64,000 bases of DNA. Source: Hyphomicrobiales bacterium (lineage in GTDB: Bacteria > Pseudomonadota > Alphaproteobacteria > Rhizobiales > Xanthobacteraceae). The position numbers and the translations under genes were made by a program. The notes below the pieces were generated by a model that did no database searches, had not been told where the DNA came from, and saw nothing but the letters and a program-made list of their open reading frames with translations. The stretch lies in the NCBI GenBank assembly GCA_017305535.1, contig JAFKKN010000003.1, positions 1-64,000 on the forward strand, read 5' to 3'. Below, in pieces: positions 51,233 through 59,156 of the stretch (positions within the stretch are counted from its first letter, which is position 1; every line of letters starts with the position of its first letter).

Positions 51233-51772
51233 CGGCCACCTACCTTCACGTTTTCTATGCGGTGGCCAAAACGAGGGAGGGCCACGGGGGAAACGCCGAT
51301 AAAGCTGTTACGATCTTACGCTTCAAATCCTGTCCCCCAAAAAATGTCCAGCTTGGACCGGTCTTAAGTGTGTCGTTGCAGCTCAATCTACGAGCGTTGA
51401 CACAGCAGTTCCGGAGCGATTCGATAGGCAATGCAGAAGCGTTGAGTCAAAATGACTCAGCTATCGTGACTGCAGAGACCGAAATAACTCGACCAAGAAG
51501 GTCACCCACATCCCGAATCTCTCAGTTTTTCGCGTGCCAAGGAGGAAAGAACGCGATGCTGCCGTCGCGAGGTGACGTCTGAAATTCAAGACCCATCCGA
51601 AAAAGTCGTCGGGTGATTCGCCGCCTGCACCAGTCTTCTGGTGGGGAAAATCGATCGAGCGGATACAGCAATCGGGAGATCTGGCCCCCACCATATTGAT
51701 CTCGATTTTAGACAGTGTTAACGCAAGACGCGGTACCCTGAGGTACAGTGCGAGAATTCTGGGGGGGGGGGA
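51233..51772. other. 540-bp region without a supported gene, upstream of the methyltransferase
   Basis: Open frames here lack start signals or family resemblance. Visible features: a tRNA T-arm-like fragment at 51322-51340 (ttcaaatcctgtccccc), a dyad gtcca-gct-tggac at 51347-51359, and a tract of 11 G at 51761-51771. The region must also hold the promoter of the methyltransferase gene. Confidence 0.4.
51761..51771 (+). repeat. G11 homopolymer at the methyltransferase start
   Basis: Eleven G end one base before the GTG start of the methyltransferase frame. An upstream GTG at 51748, preceded by gagg, is one base out of frame with the gene at the present tract length and would be in frame with 10 G. 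This is the arrangement of slipped-strand phase variation, though a sequencing error in the homopolymer is the alternative. Confidence 0.5.
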
Positions 51773-52786
51773 GTGCTGCTTAGCTTATTTTGCGGCGCTG
51801 GTGGCCTAGATCTCGGCTTTGAGCAGGCAGGGTTCGAAGTTGGCCTCGCATTTGATCGCAATGCTCAGAGCGTTAGTTCCTACAATCTGAACCGTGCGGA
51901 CCGGACTCATGGTTTTGTTCGTGATGTAACGACGTTGACTCCTGCTCGCTTGGATAAAATCGCTGACGGTTCATTTAATCCAACTGGGCTTATCGGCGGA
52001 CCACCTTGCCAAAGCTTTAGTCAGGCAAACGTAAACCAAAGCGATAACGACCCGCGACACGTTATGCCGCTAGCCTATGCACGACTGCTACGGTCACTAA
52101 ACAGGCGACATCCAGTTGATTTTTTCGTCTTTGAGAACGTCGTCGGCCTGACGGCGGCTCGTCATCAATCTACCTTAGAGCAGACAAAGAAGCGGCTGGA
52201 AAGAGCTGGCTTTAATATAAACCAACAGATCCTCAACGCCTGCGATTTTGGAACGCCGCAAACGCGTCCTCGCCTTTTCATCGTAGGATACAATACGGAG
52301 CGGTTCGGAAGCTTGAAATGGAAGCCGCCGGCTCCGCTTCAGACGAAGGTGCCCACAGTGCGCGACGCCATCGAGGCATTGCCGCAGCCTACTTATTTCA
52401 GTCGAGGCATCAAGCCGGAAGATATTTCCTTTCATCCGAACCATTGGTGCATGATGCCTAAGTCGCCGAAGTTCTTTCGGAAAGAAGGGCTCAAAGAAGG
52501 TCTCCGCAAAGGGCGAAGCTTCAAGACTCTCACGTGGGATACGCCGAGCATGACCGTGGCGTACGGCCACCGCGAGGTTCATGTTCATCCTAATGGCAGG
52601 CGTCGGCTCAGTGTGTACGAGGCGATGAAACTCCAAGGGTTTCCGAACGAGTACGTTTTGTTCGGTACGCTGTCCTCGCAAATTACGCAGGTTAGCGAAG
52701 CAGTGCCGCCGCCGATGGCAAAAGCCATAGCACTGTCCATATACTCTCAGCTCTATGCGGCGCAAGCAGGTAAAAAAGCGGCATAG
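51773..52786 (+). CDS. C5 cytosine DNA methyltransferase
   Basis: A 337-residue Dcm-type enzyme: motif I LSLFCGAGGLDLGFEQAGF, catalytic PCQ in GGPPCQSFSQAN, ENV in FVFENVVGL, motif VIII QTRPRLFIVGY, and a C-terminal motif (LSVYEAMKLQGFPN). The usable start is uncertain because of the G11 tract right before it. It converges on the leftward pair 52796-56040 with a 9-bp gap. With the GHKL ATPase and the Vsr nuclease it forms a plausible modification-dependent defence set. Confidence 0.9.
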   Translation: MLLSLFCGAGGLDLGFEQAGFEVGLAFDRNAQSVSSYNLNRADRTHGFVRDVTTLTPARLDKIADGSFNPTGLIGGPPCQSFSQANVNQSDNDPRHVMPLAYARLLRSLNRRHPVDFFVFENVVGLTAARHQSTLEQTKKRLERAGFNINQQILNACDFGTPQTRPRLFIVGYNTERFGSLKWKPPAPLQTKVPTVRDAIEALPQPTYFSRGIKPEDISFHPNHWCMMPKSPKFFRKEGLKEGLRKGRSFKTLTWDTPSMTVAYGHREVHVHPNGRRRLSVYEAMKLQGFPNEYVLFGTLSSQITQVSEAVPPPMAKAIALSIYSQLYAAQAGKKAA

Positions 52787-52795
52787 CCGTTGCCG

Positions 52796-54028
52796 TTAGA
52801 TTTCAACCTGCATCGCTCGTGTCGTGTGCTTTGCAAGCCAATCCTGCCACGCGGACAGATCATAGTTCGCCGCGTCTAAGAGCTTTTTCGTCCCATCGAT
52901 CGCACTTGAACGAAGGTCATCGATCTCGTTCACAGCGATCCCGATATTCCACATGCGCTTTGCTCTTGCTGCTAGCTTAACTCCCTGCTCGGGTTCAAGC
53001 GGGGATCTTACGCTCGTTGTGCCAGCGGTTGCTGGTTGAACATTTAACGGGTGCGGGATTATTCGGAAGGCTAACGACAACATATCAGGTTCGGTCTGCT
53101 GTATGGGATAGGTGTATACGCTAGCCAGCTCGACGTCGGCCGACAAGTTATGCTGACCATGAAAAAAATGAAGCAAGTACTTTCCAAGGCCTACGCTATA
53201 TACCTTCAGAAACGTGTCCGATTGCGTAGACCATGCTGCATTTAAGTCGCTCTGTAAGGTCGCAATATTTGCTCCAATGCAGTCCGCCAACGCCGGGTTA
53301 AACGATTCGCCGTGGTCTCTTATATTTTCGAGGATAGCGCCCTGCATCTTCACGGTGTGAGGGCCGAGTAATTTGGCGTCTGCGCGTGTAGTGATAAACA
53401 ACAGCCAAGGCTTGCGGAACAGTAACTGATGACCGAGTAACTTCTCCAATGCAGCAAAAGTGGAAGACTGCCGGCCGTTCGGCACGTAGCCGAGATGGTC
53501 GCATCCATCGATATTAATAACATCGAAATGCTGACGCTGGCTCAATTGATTTGCTGCCTGAGAGCCGGGTATGGCAATGTCCTCAAGTCGGTCAGTGAGA
53601 ACAAGGGCGTCATTGGTTATCTGCCCCGCCTGGCGGAGCGCTGATTCAGCCGAGAACGATGCGTCCGGCACCCCGGCCATTGCGCCGCCTTCCATCGAGC
53701 TCGATGGGGCTGCGTTAAATCCGAAGTACTCGATCTTCGTTCCAAGTGGCGCTAATGCTTCGGCTAGCACGCGAACGTCGAGAAGATCAGCACCAGGCAG
53801 CGTAAAATATCGCAGTGTCTTCTGCTGGTCGGGCGAGCGACTGTCTACGAGCAGACGGTGGGTTAAATCAGCCCACTGCTTGGAGCGCACCACCTGCTTA
53901 ACGGGATGGTGCCAAGGTGCAAATTTTGTTTTCTTCTCTGCTCGAATAGCCAAATCAGGAGCAGTAGGCTGCTCGGCGTACACGGCATCAAGAAGATCGT
54001 CAGGCACCACTTCAGCGTTGCTCATCAT
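52796..54028 (-). CDS. Unrecognised protein paired with a GHKL ATPase
   Basis: A 410-residue protein whose ATG overlaps the stop of the ATPase gene (TAATG), so the two are translationally coupled. The fold looks Rossmann-like: a strand and turn LRYFTLPGADLLDVRVL, a strand with acidic context IEYFGFNAAPSS, FDVINIDGCDHLG where a methyltransferase motif IV would be, and LLFITTRAD. The glycine-rich motif I is not canonical, so enzymatic activity is uncertain. I cannot name the family. The C-terminal third is helical. Confidence 0.6.
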   Translation of the reverse strand: MMSNAEVVPDDLLDAVYAEQPTAPDLAIRAEKKTKFAPWHHPVKQVVRSKQWADLTHRLLVDSRSPDQQKTLRYFTLPGADLLDVRVLAEALAPLGTKIEYFGFNAAPSSSMEGGAMAGVPDASFSAESALRQAGQITNDALVLTDRLEDIAIPGSQAANQLSQRQHFDVINIDGCDHLGYVPNGRQSSTFAALEKLLGHQLLFRKPWLLFITTRADAKLLGPHTVKMQGAILENIRDHGESFNPALADCIGANIATLQSDLNAAWSTQSDTFLKVYSVGLGKYLLHFFHGQHNLSADVELASVYTYPIQQTEPDMLSLAFRIIPHPLNVQPATAGTTSVRSPLEPEQGVKLAARAKRMWNIGIAVNEIDDLRSSAIDGTKKLLDAANYDLSAWQDWLAKHTTRAMQVEI

Positions 54029-56040
54029 TACTGCTCGTAAAATACAGAGAGGATTGCTTCGACAATTTGTTGTTGCTCTTCATAAGAGCGATCCTCTAGC
54101 AGCCCGAACGCGGACAAGATTGTGGTTAGGGCAGCGGCCTGCGCCTCTCGTACTGTCGTGTCGGCTGACAGTGACGACGACAATGTTGGAATAGAAGAGC
54201 GATTAAGCGCAATAAATCCTTGCTCTCTTGCCTTGCCAGCCTCTTCCTCATCCTTGGTTATTATAATATCCGGTACGTTCTCATTCGTACGATGCTGACG
54301 CCAGATTAGTTCGGCGCGATCTAAAACCTTGCTCGTTGTCTGCCCTGCCTGTTCTCGCCGCGCGGCATTCCTAAGCTTCGCACTTTCCTCTTTGTGGCGG
54401 TTTGTTAGCTGCCTGATCGCTCCATGCAGCCACAAAGTCATAATCTGGACATGCGGGTGAGCGTAGTTAAATGATTCACGATCGATATTTAGCGCTGCAT
54501 CCATTCCAGACTGAATAAACAGCTCTGATATGATCTGCCGAAGCCGTGTTTGCTCCGAGACTTGATATTTAAAAAAAGTTTGATCAAAGAGCGCACCGCT
54601 AGCACCGCGAATGCGGATCAGAACGCCATTGTTTTCTTTCGGGATCACGCGCCCCGTCCAAAAAAGATAGCTCTCGAACGAAAGTTTTCCGCCGCGGTTC
54701 TCGGCAGGTATCTTAGCTAAGTTAGGTGCGTACTTGCCCACAAAGAGCATCGCTTGCTCGATGCCGCTTCGTTCTGTGCGATAAAACTTGAAGCGTATGG
54801 GGCGCCGGAGTTCAGTGCCGTCAATGTTGACTTTAAATCCCCCAACAGGATCGAGCCCCTCTTTGAGTTCGATCTTACCGGGAGAATGCTCCTTGACCGC
54901 AGCCCTGACTGTCTGCCCGCTGGCGAAAGGAAGCTCAATCGAGCGGCCACGGCTCTCATTAGACAGCCAGAATAGCCGCAAGTCTCCCGATTGCTTCAAA
55001 TCAAACGGATGAGCGTCAACGTACTCAACCGGCGCCGACAGACCGAGCTGCCATATCATCTCAAGATAGGAATCAAGAGTTGATGCGAGATCGGGACGTT
55101 CCTTCTTGCTACTAGAAAGACTTTCGACGCCATCCATGAGCTTACCCATACGGGCTTCTGGCGGGTCTTCATTCGACCACGGAAAGTGGGCTGGTCGGTC
55201 AAGTACCGCAGGTTCGCCTTGGCGGGGCATCATAGCTATCCAACCGGAGTGAAATATCGGGGCCTCCACCCGCTTGCTAGCTCCAGAATCTATTTCTCCT
55301 GCGTCGAGAGCGGCTTCCGTCTCGTCAACGTCGCGCCACCGATCTGCGCTGCGCAAAAGATCGCGAACTCGCGGCTTTACGTCGTCAAGTATGATGTCTG
55401 TGCCATGCGCGTCCAGATCATCTGTGTATTGCGGAGTTATGGAAACGATGCCGCTAACGTAACTATCGTCTCCGGCTTCAATCTCTTCATTGTAATCGCC
55501 ATCTTCTGAATAGGCCCGCAGCTTCACTTCAGCAACGAGGCGGTGGTTCGAGCCCGCTACTTTAGTTATGACCTGAAATCGACGGGCCAGTTGGCTCACG
55601 GAAAATAAGCCAATCCCAATCTTGCCGATTAGGGGTCGGCCGCCGGGACTTTTTTCAAGGTCCCAGTCGCTTGTTACGCCCAACTCCCTGCCGTGCTGAT
55701 GCCGCTTTGCGCTCCCACCAATGTTATGTAACAGCCGTGCAAGTACGTCGTGCGACATACCGACGCCATCGTCTCGAATATAGATTCTAGAGAATCTCGG
55801 AGCGTCCGTTAATATTGTGACATTCTTCGCGTCTGCGTCCCATGCGTTCGATATCAATTCGCGAAGCGCAGACGATGGTTGTCTATAGATGCCGTCAGTG
55901 ACGCGCGCGATAACCCTGTCGCTTGTCTTCAAATACGTCCTGACAACACGGCCTTCGTTGGCCGGGTTAGAAAGCCAGGTTGCAAGCTTGCCCTGATCGT
56001 CGATCTGCTCCACGGCGTTTGCCAAGCCGGAATCCTTCAC
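54028..56040 (-). CDS. GHKL (MutL/MORC-like) ATPase of a restriction-modification-type locus
   Basis: A 670-residue protein from a GTG at 56040. The longer frame begins with a TTG at 56131-56133 and would overlap the divergent gene at 56083. The N-terminal Bergerat ATP-binding fold is clear: N-box SALRELISNAWDADA at about 58-71, DDGVGM at 90-95, GKIGIGLFS at 139-147. The middle resembles the transducer part of Hsp90/MutL-type ATPases. The last 200 residues are helical. Such ATPases were described next to C5 methyltransferases and Vsr nucleases as parts of unusual restriction systems (Iyer, Abhiman and Aravind, 2008). Confidence 0.8.
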   Translation of the reverse strand: MKDSGLANAVEQIDDQGKLATWLSNPANEGRVVRTYLKTSDRVIARVTDGIYRQPSSALRELISNAWDADAKNVTILTDAPRFSRIYIRDDGVGMSHDVLARLLHNIGGSAKRHQHGRELGVTSDWDLEKSPGGRPLIGKIGIGLFSVSQLARRFQVITKVAGSNHRLVAEVKLRAYSEDGDYNEEIEAGDDSYVSGIVSITPQYTDDLDAHGTDIILDDVKPRVRDLLRSADRWRDVDETEAALDAGEIDSGASKRVEAPIFHSGWIAMMPRQGEPAVLDRPAHFPWSNEDPPEARMGKLMDGVESLSSSKKERPDLASTLDSYLEMIWQLGLSAPVEYVDAHPFDLKQSGDLRLFWLSNESRGRSIELPFASGQTVRAAVKEHSPGKIELKEGLDPVGGFKVNIDGTELRRPIRFKFYRTERSGIEQAMLFVGKYAPNLAKIPAENRGGKLSFESYLFWTGRVIPKENNGVLIRIRGASGALFDQTFFKYQVSEQTRLRQIISELFIQSGMDAALNIDRESFNYAHPHVQIMTLWLHGAIRQLTNRHKEESAKLRNAARREQAGQTTSKVLDRAELIWRQHRTNENVPDIIITKDEEEAGKAREQGFIALNRSSIPTLSSSLSADTTVREAQAAALTTILSAFGLLEDRSYEEQQQIVEAILSVFYEQ

Positions 56041-56082
56041 ATCTAGATAGCCGGTAGATGAATACAACGAAAGGTAGGGGGG

Positions 56083-56592
56083 ATGGCAAGCAGCATTTCG
56101 AAAGCCAGACGCGTTCTGGCTGACGTTAGACAAGTCCGAGAAAAGCTTGAGGATGAAACCGGTTGGATCGAGTGGCGGCTTTACTGGATTCTGGCCGTGA
56201 CCCTACTGCGGGCTGTCGGTCATGTTCTGGATAAAGTCGATGGAAGCGAATCGGCCAAACTGAGAGCCGTTGCCCGGAGGCATTATGCCCGATGGAAGGA
56301 CTGCAATGCAGAAGAGCATGCAATCTTTCGAGATTTCATTGACCAAGAGCGTAATAGCATACTTAAGGAGTATGAATTTGGGATGTCCGAAGGACCAATC
56401 CCTATCATGGCGACGTTGACAAACGCAGACGCCAATGTCTCTCAGATTGGTGCGCTTATTGAAGAGAATGTCTATCGTCCCATGTGGAGTGGGCCATACG
56501 AAGGAGAAGACGGAAGAACATTGATCGATGAGGCTATCGATTGGTGGGTTGCGCAGTTCGATCTCATTGAGGAAGATGTAGCCCGCCTCTGA
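56083..56592 (+). CDS. Helical protein upstream of the Vsr gene, unknown function
   Basis: A 169-residue, largely helical protein (SISKARRVLADVRQVREKLE, then WRLYWILAVTLLRAVGHVLD) with a strong AGGTAGGGGGG site. It diverges from the ATPase gene across only 42 bp and is followed by the Vsr gene after 11 bp. No domain recognised. The conserved-looking RNSILKEYEFGMSEG and the tight operon suggest it works with the Vsr nuclease. Confidence 0.65.
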   Translation: MASSISKARRVLADVRQVREKLEDETGWIEWRLYWILAVTLLRAVGHVLDKVDGSESAKLRAVARRHYARWKDCNAEEHAIFRDFIDQERNSILKEYEFGMSEGPIPIMATLTNADANVSQIGALIEENVYRPMWSGPYEGEDGRTLIDEAIDWWVAQFDLIEEDVARL

Positions 56593-56603
56593 AAACTCGA
56601 TGT

Positions 56604-57053
56604 GTGAATGGCGTGAAGCCCTATCGTCCTAAAGATCGGCGCGAAATCTCGTTCAATATGTCTCGCATTAGAAGCGTTGACGCGAAGACTGAGGTATTAG
56701 TGCGTAGCGCATTGCACCGTTTGGGGCTCCGGTTTCGCAAAAACGTTAAGAGCATCGCCGGGCGCCCAGACATTGTATTCGGTCCCAAGAAAGTTGCAGT
56801 GTTCATCGACGGCGATTTTTGGCACGCTCGTGTGCTTGCGGAAGGCAGCCTTGAGAAACTGCGAGAAAGTTTGCGAACGAAGAACCGAGATTATTGGCTC
56901 GAAAAATTCACAAGAAATCGGATGAGGGATCTTGCTGTTACAAGTGAACTCGAAGCCGCAGGCTGGCGTGTGCTTCGGTTCTGGGAGAGCGACGTAAAGA
57001 AAAACATGGACGCTACGGTGCGACAAATTTCAGTTGCTCTTCAAGGTCGCTAA
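56604..57053 (+). CDS. vsr: Vsr-family endonuclease
   Basis: A 149-residue protein with the very-short-patch-repair signature: ISFNMSRIRSVDAKTEVLVR, LHRLGLRFRKNVKSIAGRPD (catalytic Asp), IVFGPKKVAVFIDGDFWHAR and the end GWRVLRFWESDVKK. The usual GCFWH box reads GDFWH here, so one zinc-site Cys is replaced. The start is a GTG at 56604. Classic Vsr nicks T:G mismatches at Dcm sites; members in ATPase-linked loci are proposed to be the restriction nuclease. Confidence 0.85.
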   Translation: MNGVKPYRPKDRREISFNMSRIRSVDAKTEVLVRSALHRLGLRFRKNVKSIAGRPDIVFGPKKVAVFIDGDFWHARVLAEGSLEKLRESLRTKNRDYWLEKFTRNRMRDLAVTSELEAAGWRVLRFWESDVKKNMDATVRQISVALQGR

Positions 57054-57192
57054 CTTGATCTCTAGCCGCGATCTCTCACTGGAAGGATAGCCAAGGATCA
57101 CGGCCGCTGAGTAACCTTATAAATAGCCGCGAACATAGCTCCAGGACCTGCGCTTAAGGGATCTAACGCTTCAGCCCTTGCCTTTGCCCAGC

Positions 57193-57447
57193 TTACCCAG
57201 CGATGCGTGCCTCGATTTCAGTAATAAAATTCAAAAGCTTCGCTCGCGCATCCCAATTGGAGGAAAACTCTTGGAAGCGGGTCCATCGCTTTTCTTCAAT
57301 TTCCTTAAGGCGGATCATCGGCTTTTGCCAAACCAACTGATGGAGTTCTTCGCGCGTTATACGGCGAACAAGCGAATTGGTCTGATACCCCACGAACCCT
57401 GATCCCTCGGTCGCTGTTAGTCGTAAATATTGCAGCTGACATCGCAA
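57193..57447 (-). pseudogene. Internally deleted remnant of a conserved hypothetical gene
   Basis: An 84-codon frame whose first half (RRITREELHQLVWQKPMIRL) resembles the N-terminus, and whose second half (SSNWDARAKLLNFITEIEAR) resembles the extreme C-terminus, of a much longer proteobacterial protein family. The middle is missing. It lies between the Vsr gene and the element's right repeat. The 57054-57192 and 57448-57588 gaps hold nothing else that I can support. Confidence 0.45.
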
Positions 57448-57588
57448 AGGTCTTCGACGCCTAAACTAGGCCGTTGGAAGTAACATCGGGGCGTTCGTCG
57501 AAAGTCGTCGTGTCACCCTTGCCCAGCGGAATTGCTGGCGAGGCGACCACGTTGGACGGTCGGCTAGTCGCTGGCGTCGCATTGCGCT

Positions 57589-58245
57589 CTAGGCACTTAG
57601 GGGTTCCACTTGTTGATTCTCCAATGCTTTGCTACACAGAAGGCAGTTTGGTCGCCAAAAAGACCAGTAATTACAATGGGTCTTGAGCTGATATTGCGTT
57701 TCCCCTAGGGAGCGCCATTCCGGTACAAAACTGCGAACTCCGGACGCGGGAACGCTTTTCCCGGCAACAACCTGTTCGAGTGTCGCGGTGTCCCCGATAG
57801 CGCGAACGACGTGGTCGTCGACCTCGATCCGGTCGATGACCGAGCGCAGATAGGCCTTCCGGAACGGAACCTCGCCACTGGTGATGCTCTCGCGCATTGC
57901 CTGCTCGAACCGCCCGATCATTTCCGGCGGAGCTTCGGTTGCGGGCGTGGCCTGGGCCTGGATGCGATCAGGAGCAGCCTGAGCCCGCTCGCGGTCGAGT
58001 TTGAGGCTGGCGATGCGGTCCTGCAGGATATCGTCCAGTTCGGCAACGCTGTCCTCCACCATGCGATAAAGCCGCTTCAACTTGTCGGCGGCATCGACCA
58101 CGTCGCGCTGCAAGGCGGCGACGCGCCGGTCGACTTCGATAGCCTTTTCGGCGCGACGGGCAAAAGCGGCGGCGAGAATCTCGGTGAGGCGTTCGGTCGT
58201 GAATAGTTGCCTCGATAGATGATCGACCACCAGGTTGTCGAGGGT
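57589..58245 (-). pseudogene. C-terminal fragment of a large serine recombinase
   Basis: About 210 codons matching the C-terminal part of recombinases with a coiled-coil domain: DHLSRQLFTTERLTEILAAA, EVDRRVAALQRDVVDAADKL, then GEVPFRKAYLRSVIDRIEVD and GVRSFVPEWRS. The catalytic domain and zinc finger are absent. The fragment starts at a junction with the IS66 remnant at about 58245. The repeat at 57702-57717 lies in its 3' part, after which the usual C-terminus is lost. Confidence 0.75.
57702..57717 (+). repeat. Candidate right attachment repeat of the second element
   Basis: The same 16 bases as at 44257-44272. On the other strand it encodes WRSLG at the end of the recombinase remnant. In rhizobial recombinases that ending reflects the antisense of a tRNA 3' end, a known integration target. 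It would close a 13.4-kb element. Confidence 0.4.
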
Positions 58246-58810
58246 AGTCAACCCAGAAGGCGAGCGTGGAGCGGTCAATCGCGATACCGTGCGTCGCCAA
58301 CATCTGTGCATGGCGATAGAGCGGCAAATGCCAATGATACTTGGCGTCGATCACATGCGCGACCAGCCGCTGCCGTTGGCAGGCCGCTCTTGATCAATCG
58401 CTCGGGCGTGTCATGCTGAAGAACGACCCCATGACACGCCCGGCAGGCCAGTTTGGGGCGCCGGGTCACGATCACACGATACTGCGCCGGTACGACGTCG
58501 AGCCTCTGGCTCTCGTCAGAACCAATCTCAAAGAGCGAGCCGTTGCAACACGGACAACACGTTTCGCGCGGCATCAGGGTTTCGATGATGCGCGGCAGAT
58601 GCTCCGGCAGCTTGCCATGGCTGGTTCTCCGCTTGGCTGCCTTCGTCTCGCGCATGTCAGGACGGGCACGATCCTCGGCCGCGTCGAGTGCTGCGACAGC
58701 CTCATCGATGTCCTCCAAAATCAGCTGCAGTTGATCGGCATCAAACCTTTCCGAGGAACGACCGAACCGCATCATTCGCTAGCTTGAGCAGTCGCTCCAG
58801 CCTGGCACAG
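58246..58810 (-). pseudogene. IS66-family transposase (TnpC) remnant with frameshifts
   Basis: Pieces of TnpC spread over three frames: LERLLKLAND before 58776; then FGRSSERF, CCPCCNGSLFEIGSDESQRL, DVVPAQYRVIVTRRPKLACR (58275-58775); then YHWHLPLYRHAQMLATHGIA, IDRSTLAFWVDYP. Only the N-terminal portion is present and at least two frameshifts break it. It is fused to the recombinase fragment, showing a series of insertions and deletions. Confidence 0.75.
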
Positions 58811-58900
58811 CGATCGAGCAGCGCGTTTCAGTAATGACGGGACAGCGATTCCGATAATTCGCGGACAGTTGCGGCAGGTAGGTTCTCGGGAGCGCCGTTC

Positions 58901-58943
58901 GGCAATGTTCCCTCTCAAGCTGAGCTTGAGAGGGAACATTGCC
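58901..58943. repeat. Perfect 21-bp inverted repeat
   Basis: Arms ggcaatgttccctctcaagc(t) and its exact complement meet around a single g, a 43-nt perfect cruciform. It is immediately upstream of and overlaps the start of the istA fragment. It may derive from abutting insertion-sequence ends. No T run follows, so it is not a simple terminator. Confidence 0.6.
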
Positions 58944-59156
58944 GAGACGGAAGCAAGCGAGACGAACCACGGTGAAAGACCTGCGATCGATCCTGAGGCT
59001 GACCTACGAACAGGGCTTGTCGGTCCGAGCGATCTCGGAGCGGCTGCAGATCAGCAAGACCTTGGTTGCCACCTATCTGCTGCGAGCGCGCAAAGCGGGA
59101 TTGATCTGGCTGCTGCCGAGGATCCATGACGACGCGGCGGCGTTGCGGCGGGCGCG
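58939..59156 (+). pseudogene. N-terminal fragment of IS21-family transposase (istA)
   Basis: About 70 codons reading PRRKQARRTTVKDLRSILRL, TYEQGLSVRAISERLQISKT, LVATYLLRARKAG, the helix-turn-helix start of IstA. The frame then runs without a break into the first CRISPR repeat at 59157, so the rest of istA has been lost exactly at the array edge. The start could be the TTG at 58939 or the GTG at 58972. Confidence 0.7.

Noticed and set aside
51205-51582. Rightward 125-codon frame after the resolvase
   Set aside because: Begins inside the resolvase gene in another frame and has no family resemblance; treated as intergenic.
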